Source: Trichomonas vaginalis G3
Taxonomy: Eukaryota; Parabasalia; Trichomonadida; Trichomonadidae
Direction of reading: 5' to 3'
Assembly: GCF_026262505.1 (NCBI RefSeq)
Contig: NC_067206.1
Span: 10,807,507-10,871,506 of the forward strand
DNA length: 64,000 nt
Shown piece after piece: positions 6,897-17,800 of this stretch. Below the pieces are notes generated by a model that was not told the origin of the DNA, ran no database searches, and saw nothing but the letters and a program-made list of their open reading frames with translations. Both the position numbers and the translations under genes were made by a program. Position 1 is the stretch's first letter; each line of letters opens with the position of its first letter.

Positions 6897-9749
6897 ATGA
6901 GTATAGCTGCATATGCGTATGAAGCTGACAGAGCTAAACGTTTATATTTTGGTCAATACTCTCTCACACTTACTGACAAATATATTGTTATCACTGATGG
7001 AAATACTGAGAAATACATAACATGGAAGGACTATGAAAAGTTTGACCCTATTTTAACTCCATGTGCAATGCCTTTTATTAAGGACGGTGAAATCGTAAGA
7101 GTTCCGGATTCAACGGTTTACACAGCTGTTCAAAACAGTTTACAAAACATTTTAGCGAATATCTTTAATTCAGAAACTACAGAAATAAAATTACCATATA
7201 TAACAGATGCTAAAGAAATTAAATCAAAAACGACAACATTATTTACGTCACTTAATGATTTAATGACTTATATCATTAATATTCCTGCACCAACTACAGC
7301 ATTTGATCCAAATTCGACGGTTTGTAGTGTACCTTTCATTAATGACAGTTCAGTAATTGCTTTAAGGGATTCGACAGTAAATGAATCATTAAAGGCGTCA
7401 TTAATGAAAATCATTGATTTTAACTCATTCACGAATACATATAATTCATTCATTAATGTTTCATATGCTTCTAAAGAAGGTGAGCCAAAAACTATCGATA
7501 AAGCGGTGTATGAAATAAAAGCATCAACGACGAAATTGAATTCGTTAACTTTTGACGGTGATAGTTTCGTTAATGACATAACATCGGGGAAAACAATTTT
7601 AACGAAAGAATACTTAAAATCTCATGTTAGTGAGTTCGTTGAAATTGAAAAAGAAGGTGGAATTAAGTTCGATCCACTGAATTTCATTTTCAGCTTAGTG
7701 AATGCAGGTATTAGTTTCGCTGAATGGACAACTATACAAAGTGAAATAAATGCAATATGGACGTTTTTGGGGTCAAAAGCGGGAATGGGTGAGCTTGTAA
7801 ATGCTGCAAGAACATTAGGTGAAACAGGAAATTTTGTCGATGGTTTTAAAAGACTTGTTTCAAACGTTTTGACAAACACAAAGAAATTATTTAGATATAC
7901 CATACATAACGGACGGATTTTCGAACAGATAGCAACAAACCCTCCGGTTATGGCTGCGTTGATGATGGTTAGAGATATAAAACCACGTAACGACGGGAAC
8001 GAAGAACATGAACAACAGGATACTGGTCGGGTTATTCGAGACATTAAAAACGTGTATCCTGAAGTTATTGATTTATTTAGAGGAGTTAATGATTCAATTT
8101 CAAAACATTCTATAACCCTCGATGAAGAGAATAAATTAACAGATTATATGTTCGTCATTATTGCAGAATTAATGAAGAGAATAAATGAAAAAGGAATTGG
8201 TGATATCATTAATGTCAGCGATGTAATGATGAAAAGAAATTTTGACTCATTATTTACAAAACCGAAAACAGAATATAGTCTTTATGACGTAATTACCGAA
8301 TTAATGAAAAAGATTAATGATAATAAGAGTTCTGGCGGAAGAGTTGAATTAGAAGTGAATGATGTTAATGAGAAATTAGCCGAAAAAGCAGACAAAAATG
8401 AGCTTTTAGCTCTGAGTGATAAAGTCAAGAACCACGTTCATTATATAACTTCAGACGAACAGATTATAACGGACTACCATGGATATTTAACACGAAGTGA
8501 TGAAGCGAAGACAAAAAATGTTAATGAAAGAAGATATAAATACATTCGTGCTAAAGGTTATGACATAAGCTGTACTGTACAGTATGATGTAGCTAAAGCA
8601 CCAGAAGCATTTGGTTATACCGGTGAAATTTATGCCTCTACTTTCAATGTTAACGGTGTATTAGTTGAACCAAAATTTACGTTGAGAGTTAAGTCAAAAA
8701 TAACGTTTGAAGATGCTATTAAAAGTAATGCCAGCAAAGATGAACTTGAAGCAATGAACAAAGTTTTGAAATCTCATAAACACAATATCTCCGATATAAA
8801 TGAACTTCAAGCTACATTAGACAGTAAAGCTGACAAGAACCATACAAACGAATCCTTCACTACTGTTAGAGCAGACGATGTAATATTGAACTATACTCTC
8901 GGTTCAAGCGCACCTTCAGAGAATCCGAGTACAAGCGTAAAAGATACACTAAACAATTTAGATAACAGATGTATGAACATTGAAGGTCATGTCAGAAACT
9001 TTGAAACATATGAACTACCAGCAATGTTAGATAAGAAAGCAGACAAAGAACATACACATAACTCCTTCTCAACTGTTGCTATAGAAAGTATTGAAGGAAC
9101 GGTTGACGGAACTGATGGGGATGCATTATATTGTAAACCTCCTAACTTTCCACAAGGTTTAACATCGAATGAAAACATAACAACGAAGAAAAAAATTAGC
9201 TGTAAAAATGTTTATGTCATGGGTGATGAAAATAATGTTAAATTCACTGCTCAAGATTTATATGATAAGAAAGCAGATAAAACAGAGCTTCAAACATTAA
9301 AGACTCAGATTCTTGAAACCATATATCCTGTTGGTTCTATTTATACGTCAATGAACTCAACAAATCCAGCAAGTGTTTTAGGTTTTGGTGAATGAAAGCA
9401 GATTGTAGACAAATTCTTATACTGTGCTAGATATTCAAAACAAGCCGGTGGTTCAAAGAAAATTAAAGAAGCAAACCTTCCACCGCACACTCATACAGGA
9501 ACTACAAACACAACAGGTAGTCATTCACATTCAATAACAAAAAGAGGTTATACAAATCTTGCAGCAGGTTCGGATAGACAGGGAATGCATAGATATGATA
9601 TTTCAAGTGACCCAGTAGATTCAAGCGCAGGTATTTTCTGTGGAACCACAGGAAATCATTCACACACTTTCACAACAAATCCAACAGGCTCGGGTGCAGA
9701 TTATATGCCACCATTTATGACTGTATTCGCATGGTATAGAGTTCATTGA
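6897..9749 (+). pseudogene. Copy 1: long fibre-like attachment protein with tail-collar tip
   Basis: The N-terminus contains units of FDPxxTxCxxPFIxDxxxI type, then helical segments, then shaft modules marked by KADKxHTH. The tip has IYPVGSIYTSMNSTNPASVLGFG, PPHTHTG, SHSHS-like and PPFMTVFAWYR blocks, which resemble the C-terminal collar/receptor domain of phage tail fibres (gp10/gp12 type). It is probably a trimeric surface fibre. It is divergent from the penton-like gene, as a penton-fibre pair would be. The part is broken. It is much less conserved with copy 2 than its neighbours are. Confidence 0.65.
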
Positions 9750-9789
9750 ACGCGCTTGAGCCTTGAATAAAATCTTTAACTTTACATAA

Positions 9790-10875
9790 ATGAGCTTGAA
9801 AGAAGTATTCGAACAACATCCATGGAGGTCATTTAAGAAGTTCAATGAAGCTGCAAAGAGTTGGGGATTTACTAACAGAGCTGAAGTGAAAAGGTTCTTT
9901 GACAAAAATGTTGTACATCAAACAAAAATAAACCCTTACGACTACTTTTTACCAATTTACTCCAACGCTCCTGACGCATACCAATTTGACACTCTCATTC
10001 AAAGCAGAAAAGGAGGACATAAACTATTCCTCATCTTCATTAATGTTAACACTCGTAAAGCATATGCATATCCAATGAAAAATAAAGGAACTCGTGAAGT
10101 GTTAAGAGTTTTACAAAAGTTTGTAGCAGAACATAGCCCAAGTACTTTAACATCAGACCAAGACAGTGCATACCTCAGCAATGAAATCACAGATTTTCTC
10201 ATTAAGCATAACATAACTCACTACACTACTGAAGACCATAACCATAACATACTCGGCATCATAAACCGCTTCATAAGAACGCTCAGAGATTTAAACCAAG
10301 AGCGAGACTTTACCGAAGAAACAATGAAACATTTTCTCGAAGTATATAATTCCTCAACACATTCTACAACAGGACATACACCAAATTCAATGACACAACA
10401 ACAAGAAGAAAAGTATATACAAAAGAAACGAAGCCAAACACAAAATATCAGAAATTCAACACAATTTACCCTCATTCCTGGTACAAAATTTCGTGTAGTT
10501 CTTGACGACAAGCCGTTGACAAAGAAACGTTTAAGGTTAAGTAGAAACTATTATATCGTAGACTCTACGCAAGGTAATGGATATCTTATAAAAGCTGCTG
10601 ACGACTCTATTGCGTTTTACCCTCGTCACAAATTAGTTGAAAGTAGTAATGGCAAACTTGCTGAAACCATTGACGAAGCAAAGCGAGGAGTGGTTATTGA
10701 AATACTTGGCTACAACATAAACGATGACACTTATAAAGTAAGATATGAAGGAGGCGTTGAAGATGTTATACCATCTAAGAACTTGAGAGAGTCAAAGCCA
10801 ACACATCTGGGACCATTAGAGCGGGAGTACTGGAAAGACAAAAATAAGCCAGAAAGAATAAGAAAATTCTTCTAA
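9790..10875 (+). CDS. Copy 1: Maverick RVE-type integrase
   Basis: 361 residues with an RNase H-fold integrase core like that of retroviral and LTR integrases. The first acidic block is YQFDTL (about residue 60), the second TSDQDSAY (about 120), and INRFIRTLRD follows with the usual spacing. N-SSTHSTTGHTP-type sequence comes next. The C-terminus has a chromo/SH3-like beta region (GVVIEILGYNINDDTYKVRYEGG). In Mavericks this enzyme inserts the element and makes the 5-6 bp target duplication. The copy 2 gene differs at about 2% of residues. Confidence 0.88.
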   Translation: MSLKEVFEQHPWRSFKKFNEAAKSWGFTNRAEVKRFFDKNVVHQTKINPYDYFLPIYSNAPDAYQFDTLIQSRKGGHKLFLIFINVNTRKAYAYPMKNKGTREVLRVLQKFVAEHSPSTLTSDQDSAYLSNEITDFLIKHNITHYTTEDHNHNILGIINRFIRTLRDLNQERDFTEETMKHFLEVYNSSTHSTTGHTPNSMTQQQEEKYIQKKRSQTQNIRNSTQFTLIPGTKFRVVLDDKPLTKKRLRLSRNYYIVDSTQGNGYLIKAADDSIAFYPRHKLVESSNGKLAETIDEAKRGVVIEILGYNINDDTYKVRYEGGVEDVIPSKNLRESKPTHLGPLEREYWKDKNKPERIRKFF

Positions 10876-10977
10876 ACTTTTTCATTAGATGTAAATCAGA
10901 CATGAATGAGAACAGTCATGATATCATTAATGGTACCATTTATTTTTGTCATAAATTTACACCAAAAATAATGTTTA

Positions 10978-11012
10978 GGGTAGATGGTTAGATCTAACCT
11001 CATTTCTACCCT
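10978..11012. repeat. AGATCT-centred palindrome (GGGTAG type)
   Basis: GGTTAGATCTAACC with GGGTAG and CTACCC arms, followed by TTCATGAA repeats. It lies downstream of the integrase gene. Confidence 0.8.
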
Positions 11013-11089
11013 CATGAATTTTCATGAATTTTATATATTAATGTTTTCGTTAAGCCACTTTGTGCCGTCAGTCAGTCAGTCAGTCAGGA

Positions 11090-11122
11090 GGGCTCTTTGA
11101 GCCCATCTTGGCGCTTTGCGCC
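11090..11122. repeat. Twin triloop hairpin after a GTCA microsatellite
   Basis: The same two hairpins as at 5851-5883 (GGGCTC-TTT-GAGCCC and GGCGC-TTT-GCGCC), again bordered by GTCAG. At the matching place copy 2 has a different member of the family (49835-49859). Confidence 0.8.
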
Positions 11123-11203
11123 GTCAGTTTAGGAAAGACTTTAGAAAGTTGTTGGAAAATAAGTCCTGGGAAGAGTATTATAAGGCATTTTGTGAAGAAT
11201 ATA

Positions 11204-11229
11204 GCAACAGTCTGAATTCAGACGGTTGC
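11204..11229. repeat. 26-bp palindrome followed by a T run
   Basis: GCAACAGTCTGAATTC continued by its complement, with one mismatched pair, then TTTTT. It has the form of a bacterial intrinsic terminator but lies in a eukaryotic element within a coding remnant. Confidence 0.5.
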
Positions 11230-11245
11230 TTTTTATACAAAATTC

Positions 11246-11344
11246 ATGCACGAAATTCTTGAGTTTTGGTTGAAAGAATACGGTGGAGCCAAAAGTGGCT
11301 CGACCTCAAAACAAGCATTTTATGAGCTTACTAAGGCGTTATAA
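11246..11344 (+). other. Copy 1: short coding remnant (32 residues)
   Basis: Starts MHEILEFWLKEYGG. A further open stretch in another frame precedes it from about 11128. It looks like the residue of a small lost gene of the element. No family recognised. Confidence 0.25.
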
Positions 11345-11417
11345 ATGAATTCAAAGGTATTTACATACATCCTGACCTCGTTCATTTTGTTGCTGAATTC
11401 ACCAAAAATAATGTTTA

Positions 11418-11464
11418 GGGTAGATGGTTAGATCTACCCTCATTTCTACCCTCATTTCTACCCT
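11418..11464. repeat. AGATCT-centred palindrome (GGGTAG type), extended
   Basis: As at 10978 but with an additional CATTTCTACCCT arm unit, directly upstream of the KilA-N cluster. Confidence 0.75.
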
Positions 11465-11550
11465 CATGAATTTTCATGAATTTCATTAGTTAGAAAATAA
11501 CGCTAATTTTTTCTAACAAATTTTTTTTATTTTGTATGTAAAGACAGTAA

Positions 11551-12491
11551 TGTCAACATCAGAGAACACAACAACAATTCAAAACAACTTTCACCAAACT
11601 CGTTAGTCATGAATCCAACATCTATGTTAGTAGAGATGAAAAGCTTCATTCCTTCTTCATATAGTTTTGTAACAGAAATACAAAGAATAAAGCAAGAACT
11701 TTTAACAAGTAATTTAGACTGTACCGCACAGGATGAAGAAAATGAACAGTATCTTTATGAAATGCAGGACATTTATTGACCATTTACCCAAATTGCCTGA
11801 AATTCAGCAGCAAAAACTAACTATTCCTGAATTCGATGAAATTGAAGTGAAACCAACTGACTCAGTAGAAATAAAGAAGTTCATACGTAAAGTAAACTAT
11901 GAGTTTCTAGGATATTATTGCAACCATAAAGTTATGGACAAAGATTGCGACATGGTATATAAGAACATCTCTGACATATATAAATCTGGGGAGTTTAAGA
12001 CATACGACAACTTTGTTTCATTAGTTGCAAAATGTGTATGGCAGATAAGAGATAAAGATAGAAGAGGTAAGGTATGGAATGAACAGATAAAACCAGCAGC
12101 TTTTGAGTTAAAGAAAACCATTGACGCCTTAGTTGTTCTAGCAGGTAAGGTTTCAGAATATAACGCAAAAATGAACCCGCAATGTTCTAAATGTAAGGCA
12201 GCAATAAGGAAATATAACTATTCAGTAAAAGAGATAGAAAGAATGCGAAACGACTATGCAGACTTAAAGAAAGAAGCAGAGAAGCCGGTAGAAGATAAAA
12301 TGAACATGTTAGAATTTCTGAACAAAAACTATCCAACTGCTGACGATTTCCTTCTATCTGATGTCAAGAAGAAGTATAAAGAAACCTTCGGCATTGATAA
12401 AACTTTTGATATCCTCAGCGAAGAAATAGAAGCTACAAAACTGTTTAGAATCTCACGAATTCATAACGTTTACCATGTAAAACGGTTATAA
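11551..12491 (+). pseudogene. Copy 1: KilA-N-cluster companion protein
   Basis: No family recognised. It contains a CSKCKAAIRKYNYS motif (two cysteines, possibly metal-binding), a helical KEIERMRNDYADLKKEAEK segment and a C-terminal DDFLLSDVKKKYKETFG...KLFRI region that reads like a small winged-helix tail. Near-identical versions occur in copy 2 (48719-49684) and in the outer element (33087-34028), always beside KilA-N genes. The leader TTTTGTATGTAAAGACAGTA precedes the region. The part is broken here. Confidence 0.55.
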
Positions 12492-12498
12492 ATAATGA

Positions 12499-12545
12499 GG
12501 GTAGAAATGAGGGTAGATATCAGGTTAGATCTAACCTTCTACCCT
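12499..12545. repeat. AGATCT-centred palindrome between cluster genes
   Basis: GGGTAGAAATGAGGGTAG arm, GGTTAGATCTAACC core, CTTCTACCCT arm. It lies immediately after the companion gene. Confidence 0.78.
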
Positions 12546-12655
12546 AAACATTATTTTTGTCTGAAAAATGACCAAATTTCATGAATTTCATTAGTTAGAA
12601 AAATAACGCTAATTTTTTTCTAAGAAAAATTTTTATTTTGTATGTAAAGACAGTA

Positions 12656-13267
12656 ATGTCAAACATTGAGTTTGAAACAGTTAGAAAGATAGACAATGAC
12701 ACCAAAGTGATTAGAATAGGTGATTTAAACGTAAGATACTGTAAGAAATACAACAAATATTCTTTGTCAGACATTATATCTCCATCTGAAAAGAAAACAA
12801 ACCACTGGGTTAGAAATGCTTCAACTCAGAAAATTTTGACAAGAAATCCTGAGCTTATGATATCGGTAAGATTCTATGGAACTACAGCATATCTCATTGA
12901 CAAAAGTCTTATACCAATAGTTTTGTTATGGTTAGACCCAGTTGTTGGATATAACTTCATAACATATGGTTCATTCGACTCAGAACGTTGCAGTGAAGGC
13001 TTACTTTATATCGTTCAGAAACCGAAGGACTTCAATACAAAGAGATATAAGATAGGAAGAACATATAATATAACTCAAAGATATGACTCTACAGTCAATA
13101 GAGTCAAGGTTGTGTTTGTTAATGATATGAGAGCTGCTGAAACAGAACTGCTTGAAGTTTTTGAGAAAATGTATGGTGCTCCCACGAAAGGTAAAGAAAC
13201 GTTTGAAGTAGATGAGATAGATAAAGCTATAAAATTATTTGACGAAGTTGCTGAAAAATACATGTAA
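12656..13267 (+). CDS. Copy 1: KilA-N domain protein with GIY-YIG-like (T5orf172/MUG113) domain
   Basis: 203 residues from ATG 12656; the frame also opens upstream at a TTG inside the shared leader. The N-terminal half is KilA-N/N1R-p28-like: a KYSLSDI segment, WVRNASTQKIL, and LIDKSLIPIVLLWLDPVVGYNF. The C-terminal half is GLLYIVQ, YKIGRTYNITQRYDS, then AETELLEVFEKMYG and a final ETFEV, the order of the T5orf172/MUG113 branch of the GIY-YIG superfamily. Such fusions are common in large DNA viruses. It probably binds DNA; nuclease activity is not shown. Confidence 0.75.
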   Translation: MSNIEFETVRKIDNDTKVIRIGDLNVRYCKKYNKYSLSDIISPSEKKTNHWVRNASTQKILTRNPELMISVRFYGTTAYLIDKSLIPIVLLWLDPVVGYNFITYGSFDSERCSEGLLYIVQKPKDFNTKRYKIGRTYNITQRYDSTVNRVKVVFVNDMRAAETELLEVFEKMYGAPTKGKETFEVDEIDKAIKLFDEVAEKYM

Positions 13268-13354
13268 AGCGTTTATTTTTGGTCTTTTGTGAAAGTCAGA
13301 AAATAACGCTAGTTTTATTTTTTCTAACTCTTTATTTTGTATGTAAAGACAGTA

Positions 13355-14181
13355 ATGACAACATTAGAGAACACAACAACTGCTATCGTTCATGAAGCCA
13401 TAAATGAAGAATACGAGTACATACAGTATAACAAACAGTTACGTCTCATTCGTTCAGTCAAAGACGATATGTATCAAATGCAAAGTATAATGAATGCTCT
13501 TCGTTCTACAAAGCAAGCATATCATTGGTTTGAAAACCAACAGACAAAAGAACTTTTAGAAGAATTTCCTCATATGATTGCTTCCCTCGGAAAACCGAGG
13601 GAAGAGATTCCGTATGAAAATCGCAAGAATTTGGCTCCTGGTTTGAAAGGTTATTATGTTCATAGACTTTTAGTAAACGCTGTAGCAATGTGGACTTCAG
13701 CTCGTTATGCTTGTTATATTTTCATGATGTTAGATGAACTATATAAAGCAGAACGTGAAGAGATGGAAAAGAAACTTCAAGCAAAAGATGAAGTCATTGA
13801 ATCCAAAGACAAAAGCATACAGAAAAGAATACCACGTTCGGTACCAAAAGGTAAGGAAAAGAACTATAAGTATATGATTTATACTGAAGAGATGGAAAAT
13901 GAAGAAGATAAAGATATGGTTATGTTGCATTTAGTCAGAAGAAACAACAAAAGCTTTTACGACCTTGCTAAGATTTACAAATCTGACAGAAATTGGTTCT
14001 ATCGCGAAAACTTACCGATTTCAATGACCCAAATGAAGATGTGAAACAAATAGTTCAAGATACGTTACCTCAAACACACTATGACATCAAAGGTTGTACA
14101 ATACTTACATTCAAAGAAGACTTAACATTACTGAAAGAAAAAATAACAGAGTATTTCGATAACTTCAAAGAGGAAGAATGA
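13355..14181 (+). pseudogene. Copy 1: KilA-N/MSV199-type protein with coiled coil
   Basis: The first 110 residues contain WFENQQTKELL and GYYVHRLLVNAVAMWTSARY, followed by IFMMLDELYKAER, a pattern typical of KilA-N/MSV199 DNA-binding domains. A charged coiled coil (KKLQAKDEVIESKDKSIQKR) and a C-terminal domain with RSVPKGKEKNYKYMIY and HLVRRNNKSFYDLAKIYKS follow. The leader is the same as upstream of 12656. Copies occur at 31936-32742 and 47070-47893. The part is broken. Confidence 0.65.
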
Positions 14182-14212
14182 AGTCACGACAACATTAACG
14201 AAGAGAGAATGA

Positions 14213-14270
14213 GGTGAAAAAAGAGGTGAAAAAACGGGTGAAAAAACAGGTGAAATCTCACCTCTTCACC
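14213..14270. repeat. GGTGAAAAAA repeats with palindromic core
   Basis: Four GGTGAAAAAA-like units followed by GGTGAAATCTCACC and CTCTTCACC. This is the GGTGA type of the palindrome family, between convergent genes. Confidence 0.78.
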
Positions 14271-14286
14271 AAAAATATATTTTTGC

Positions 14287-14760
14287 TTAAATAGCTTCAG
14301 GGTCTATTTCTTCAACCATTTCACTTCCTTCGTCAATGTCAATAGAAGCTTCTTCAACCTTTGGTAAGAATTTCTGTATAACATCTTTGTTCGTTATTGT
14401 CTTCAGAGATGAAGGATAATATTTCACAGATTTTTCACCCTTCTTATATTCTTTCTGTTCGGAAAGATTTAAAGCAATACTGAAGAAGTCAATATTAGAG
14501 TTCTTTATAACAGTATAATGAGTATCTTTGACATTCACGAAGAAACTCTTTTGTTTCAAAACTACTGCTAACTCTTGTGAAGTATAACGTTTGCGGTCAA
14601 TGACGATAGCTAATGGTCTGACATACTGACCAAACTTAGATTCTTTCACAAACTTCTTGTTAAAGATAACATTAACATTTGAAGCATTATTGAACTCATT
14701 CTTGATGGCAGTAGCGAGAGCATTGTATGAAAAGAACTTGCAATCTTGCATGTGTTTCAT
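14287..14760 (-). CDS. Copy 1: hypothetical protein divergent from PolB
   Basis: 157 residues from ATG 14760 (MKHMQDCKFFSYNALATAIKN), chosen because copy 2 starts at the same residue. The C-terminus is acidic (EEASIDIDEGSEMVEEIDPEAI). It shares a bidirectional AT-rich promoter interval with the polymerase gene. No family is recognised. A role beside protein-primed replication is possible from position only. Confidence 0.5.
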   Translation of the reverse strand: MKHMQDCKFFSYNALATAIKNEFNNASNVNVIFNKKFVKESKFGQYVRPLAIVIDRKRYTSQELAVVLKQKSFFVNVKDTHYTVIKNSNIDFFSIALNLSEQKEYKKGEKSVKYYPSSLKTITNKDVIQKFLPKVEEASIDIDEGSEMVEEIDPEAI

Positions 14761-14849
14761 TAAAATAAAAAGTTCGAAATATTTCAAAACTAGCCTTAAA
14801 AAATCTAAGCTAATTTTTTTCTAAGAAAATTTTTTATTTCCTACTAAAG

Positions 14850-17800
14850 ATGTATCGGAAGTTGTCTAAGTTAGAACACTCGGAAATAAAACAACTTCTT
14901 ACAGAAGCTAATATAGATGTTGCAAAGCATTACGCAACAAACAAAAAAGCACTCGCTGACTTCATTAAAGACTATAATGGTGCTATAAGTTATGATAGAA
15001 TTCATGAGTTCATAAAGCCGCAACGCGGCGAGGACGAAGTCCATACAAGAGCATTTCCTTTAAATGACGTTGCTATTGACTTATATCATAGACGTTCAGT
15101 ACCTCATGAAGTAAGAAGAGAAATGTTTGACATAACAAATGCAAACGTTGGTGAAACAAGAAGAAGAGACGACACACTGAAACAACAGAGAAGAGAGATG
15201 TTTAAGAGCGCTATAGAACAAGTTCGCAAAGCTAACGATGTCATTCGTTCCATTGACGACAAACCAAAAGAAGGTGAGAGATGGTTAAAGAAAGATGAAG
15301 AGAATAGGAAGAGGAATGTTAAGACAGGCAATAGACTCATTGACTTTAACATCGAAGCTTTAGATGAACCAAACAGAGACTACTTACACAAACATTTCGG
15401 TAAGGTTTTCATGAGACTCTTAGAGAAGATTAAAATAAACTCACAACAAAGATGGATGGTATGTTATAAACTTGGTGGAAAGTATGAATGTTCTACGTTA
15501 AACCTCAATAATATTGGAACATTACTACATCAGCTCTTGAAGGAAAACTTTATATCAGAGATAGAAGCAAATGCTGCAGGTATTGTTGAAATGCACTATG
15601 ACTTCTTCTTGACAAACATAAAGAATCTTACTGAAATAAAGATGTATGATTTAACTGAATATGAAGGCTTAACGATGTCAGATGTTAAGAAAGGAAAGCC
15701 ACAGAAGCGACCATATAGAGATGAAAGCACACTGACAGAAAGACAGAAAGGATTATTGAACAGACTTAAACAAACAGGAGATAAACAAGATATAGATGAC
15801 TTCTGGAATGAAATCCTTGGTGAAAAGAAGTTTTATAAGAAGAGAAGCGGTCAGTTCTGGAAGTATCTTTGCACATTACCTATAAATCTTGAACGCTACC
15901 AAATCTTCAATGAATTGAACAAAAGAACTGCAGCACTTATGACAGAGGACAATTGTTTCGTTTATGCTTGCATTCAGGCTGGAGTAAATGAAGAAGCTAT
16001 TGACCACATGAGAGAAGTCATTCGTGTTAGAGACTTTCCTCAAAGTAAAGTACAAGAAATTTCTGACGCAACAGGTATAGCATTTAATGTTACCATTGGT
16101 TATTTCGACAACTCCAAAGATAACAGAATAATTCACTACATACGAAAAGAATGTGAAACTGCTCGAACTATTGACTTACTTCTTGTTGAAGACCACTACA
16201 TACTAAATGAAAGATTACCAATGACAACATACTTCATCAGAAATTACAGAGAAATCTTGAAGGAGTGTGGTGGAATGAACATTGAGAAACAGATGAAGAT
16301 TTATACAAAGAGAGAGAACAAATATGTAGCTCGTTATGATAGAACAACACCGTTATGGGATGTTATGAAAACATTGTGGGAGTGCAAATATTTCGAACCT
16401 ATTTCTTATGGAGAACTTTTCACATATACGACTGACTTATATAAACAGAACCTTGCACCATTTAAAGACTTGTCATATGCTCCAAAGTATTGTGTACAAC
16501 TGAAGAAGAAAGCCGAGTCAAAAGAAGTAAATAAAAATAAGTGCAAGTTCATTCCTGAGCACGTTTTCTTTGCTGACTTTGAGTGCAGTACCGATGGCTT
16601 TCATAAAGCTTTTAACATATGTTACGACAGTGAAGATGGTTCAGTGAGTGAAAGCATTTGGGGTCAGAACTGTGCAACAGAATTTTTGGAGCGACTTCCT
16701 GACAAGAGTTTAGTATATTTCCATAACCTCAGTTATGACATAAACTTCATCTTAAGACACATGACAGAAGTGAAAGGAACTCCCATCATTAAAGGTTCAC
16801 GAACAATGCAAATAACTGGCTTATATAAAGGAAGGGCAATTATTATAAAAGACTCTTACAGTGTTATAAATAAGAAGCTTAAACTATTTCCTGCTATGTT
16901 TAACTTACAAACAGGACCGAAAGAAGTATTTCCATACAACTACTACAGCAGTGTTTTGTTAGCAAATGACAACAGAACTGGTGTCATTTCTGAAGCATGT
17001 AAGTTTATCCGGGATGCAGATACATTCATGAAAAACATAGATTCCATCAAAGGTTGCAGAATAGATGAGAACCACTTCGACTTAGAAAAGTATAGCACAT
17101 TTTATTGCAAACAAGATGTAAGAATTTTAAGAGAAGGTTTTGTTAAGTTCCGCAATGACATATTGAAAGAATTTGATTTAAACGTTTATGACTACGTTAG
17201 TATTTGTTCTATTGCTAACAAATTGTTTGAGAACAGAGTGTACTTCCCGAATGGAAATTTATATGACCTCTCAAATAAACCAAGAGAATTTATTTCGAGA
17301 TGCATTCAAGGTGGAAGATGTATGCTGTCAGATAACATTAAACAAAAGAGCGAAAAGAAACTCATTGCTGACTTCGACGCTGTTTTATTATATCCATCAG
17401 CTATAGCAAGACTTTATACTTTAGAAGGTATTCCAAAGGTTATGAAGAAAGAAATGTTAAGCACAGAGTATCTCATGAAACATTTATTCGATGACGACCA
17501 AAAAGAACCCATTGGTGAAAAGTTTATGTCCGGCTTCTTTGTTCTCATTAAGATAACAGAGATTGGAATATATAGACACTTTCCTTTAATAGTTTGTGAC
17601 CCTGAACTAAATCCAGAACTTAACGTTCCCAGAAGTTCAAACACTTGCTGTTTAATGTATGTTGACCATATAACATTACAAGACCTCATAAAATATCAAG
17701 GTGTCAAATGTGAAGTGTTGCAAGGATACTATTACGATGGAAACAGAGATATTAGAATAAGAGATGAAGTAAAGAAGTTGTTTGAGTTAAGGTTAAAGTA

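Larger units (their letters stand above)
10876..11550. other. Copy 1: repeat-rich intergenic region
   Basis: No complete gene. It contains two AGATCT palindromes, TTCATGAA palindromes in tandem (about 11013-11032 and 11465-11490), a five-unit GTCA microsatellite (about 11066-11087), a twin hairpin and a short coding remnant. It marks the left edge of the KilA-N cluster. Confidence 0.6.

Noticed and set aside
12638-12655. MYVKTV extension of the KilA-N/GIY-YIG protein
   Set aside because: Starts at a TTG in a leader shared with unrelated proteins; the ATG at 12656 is preferred.
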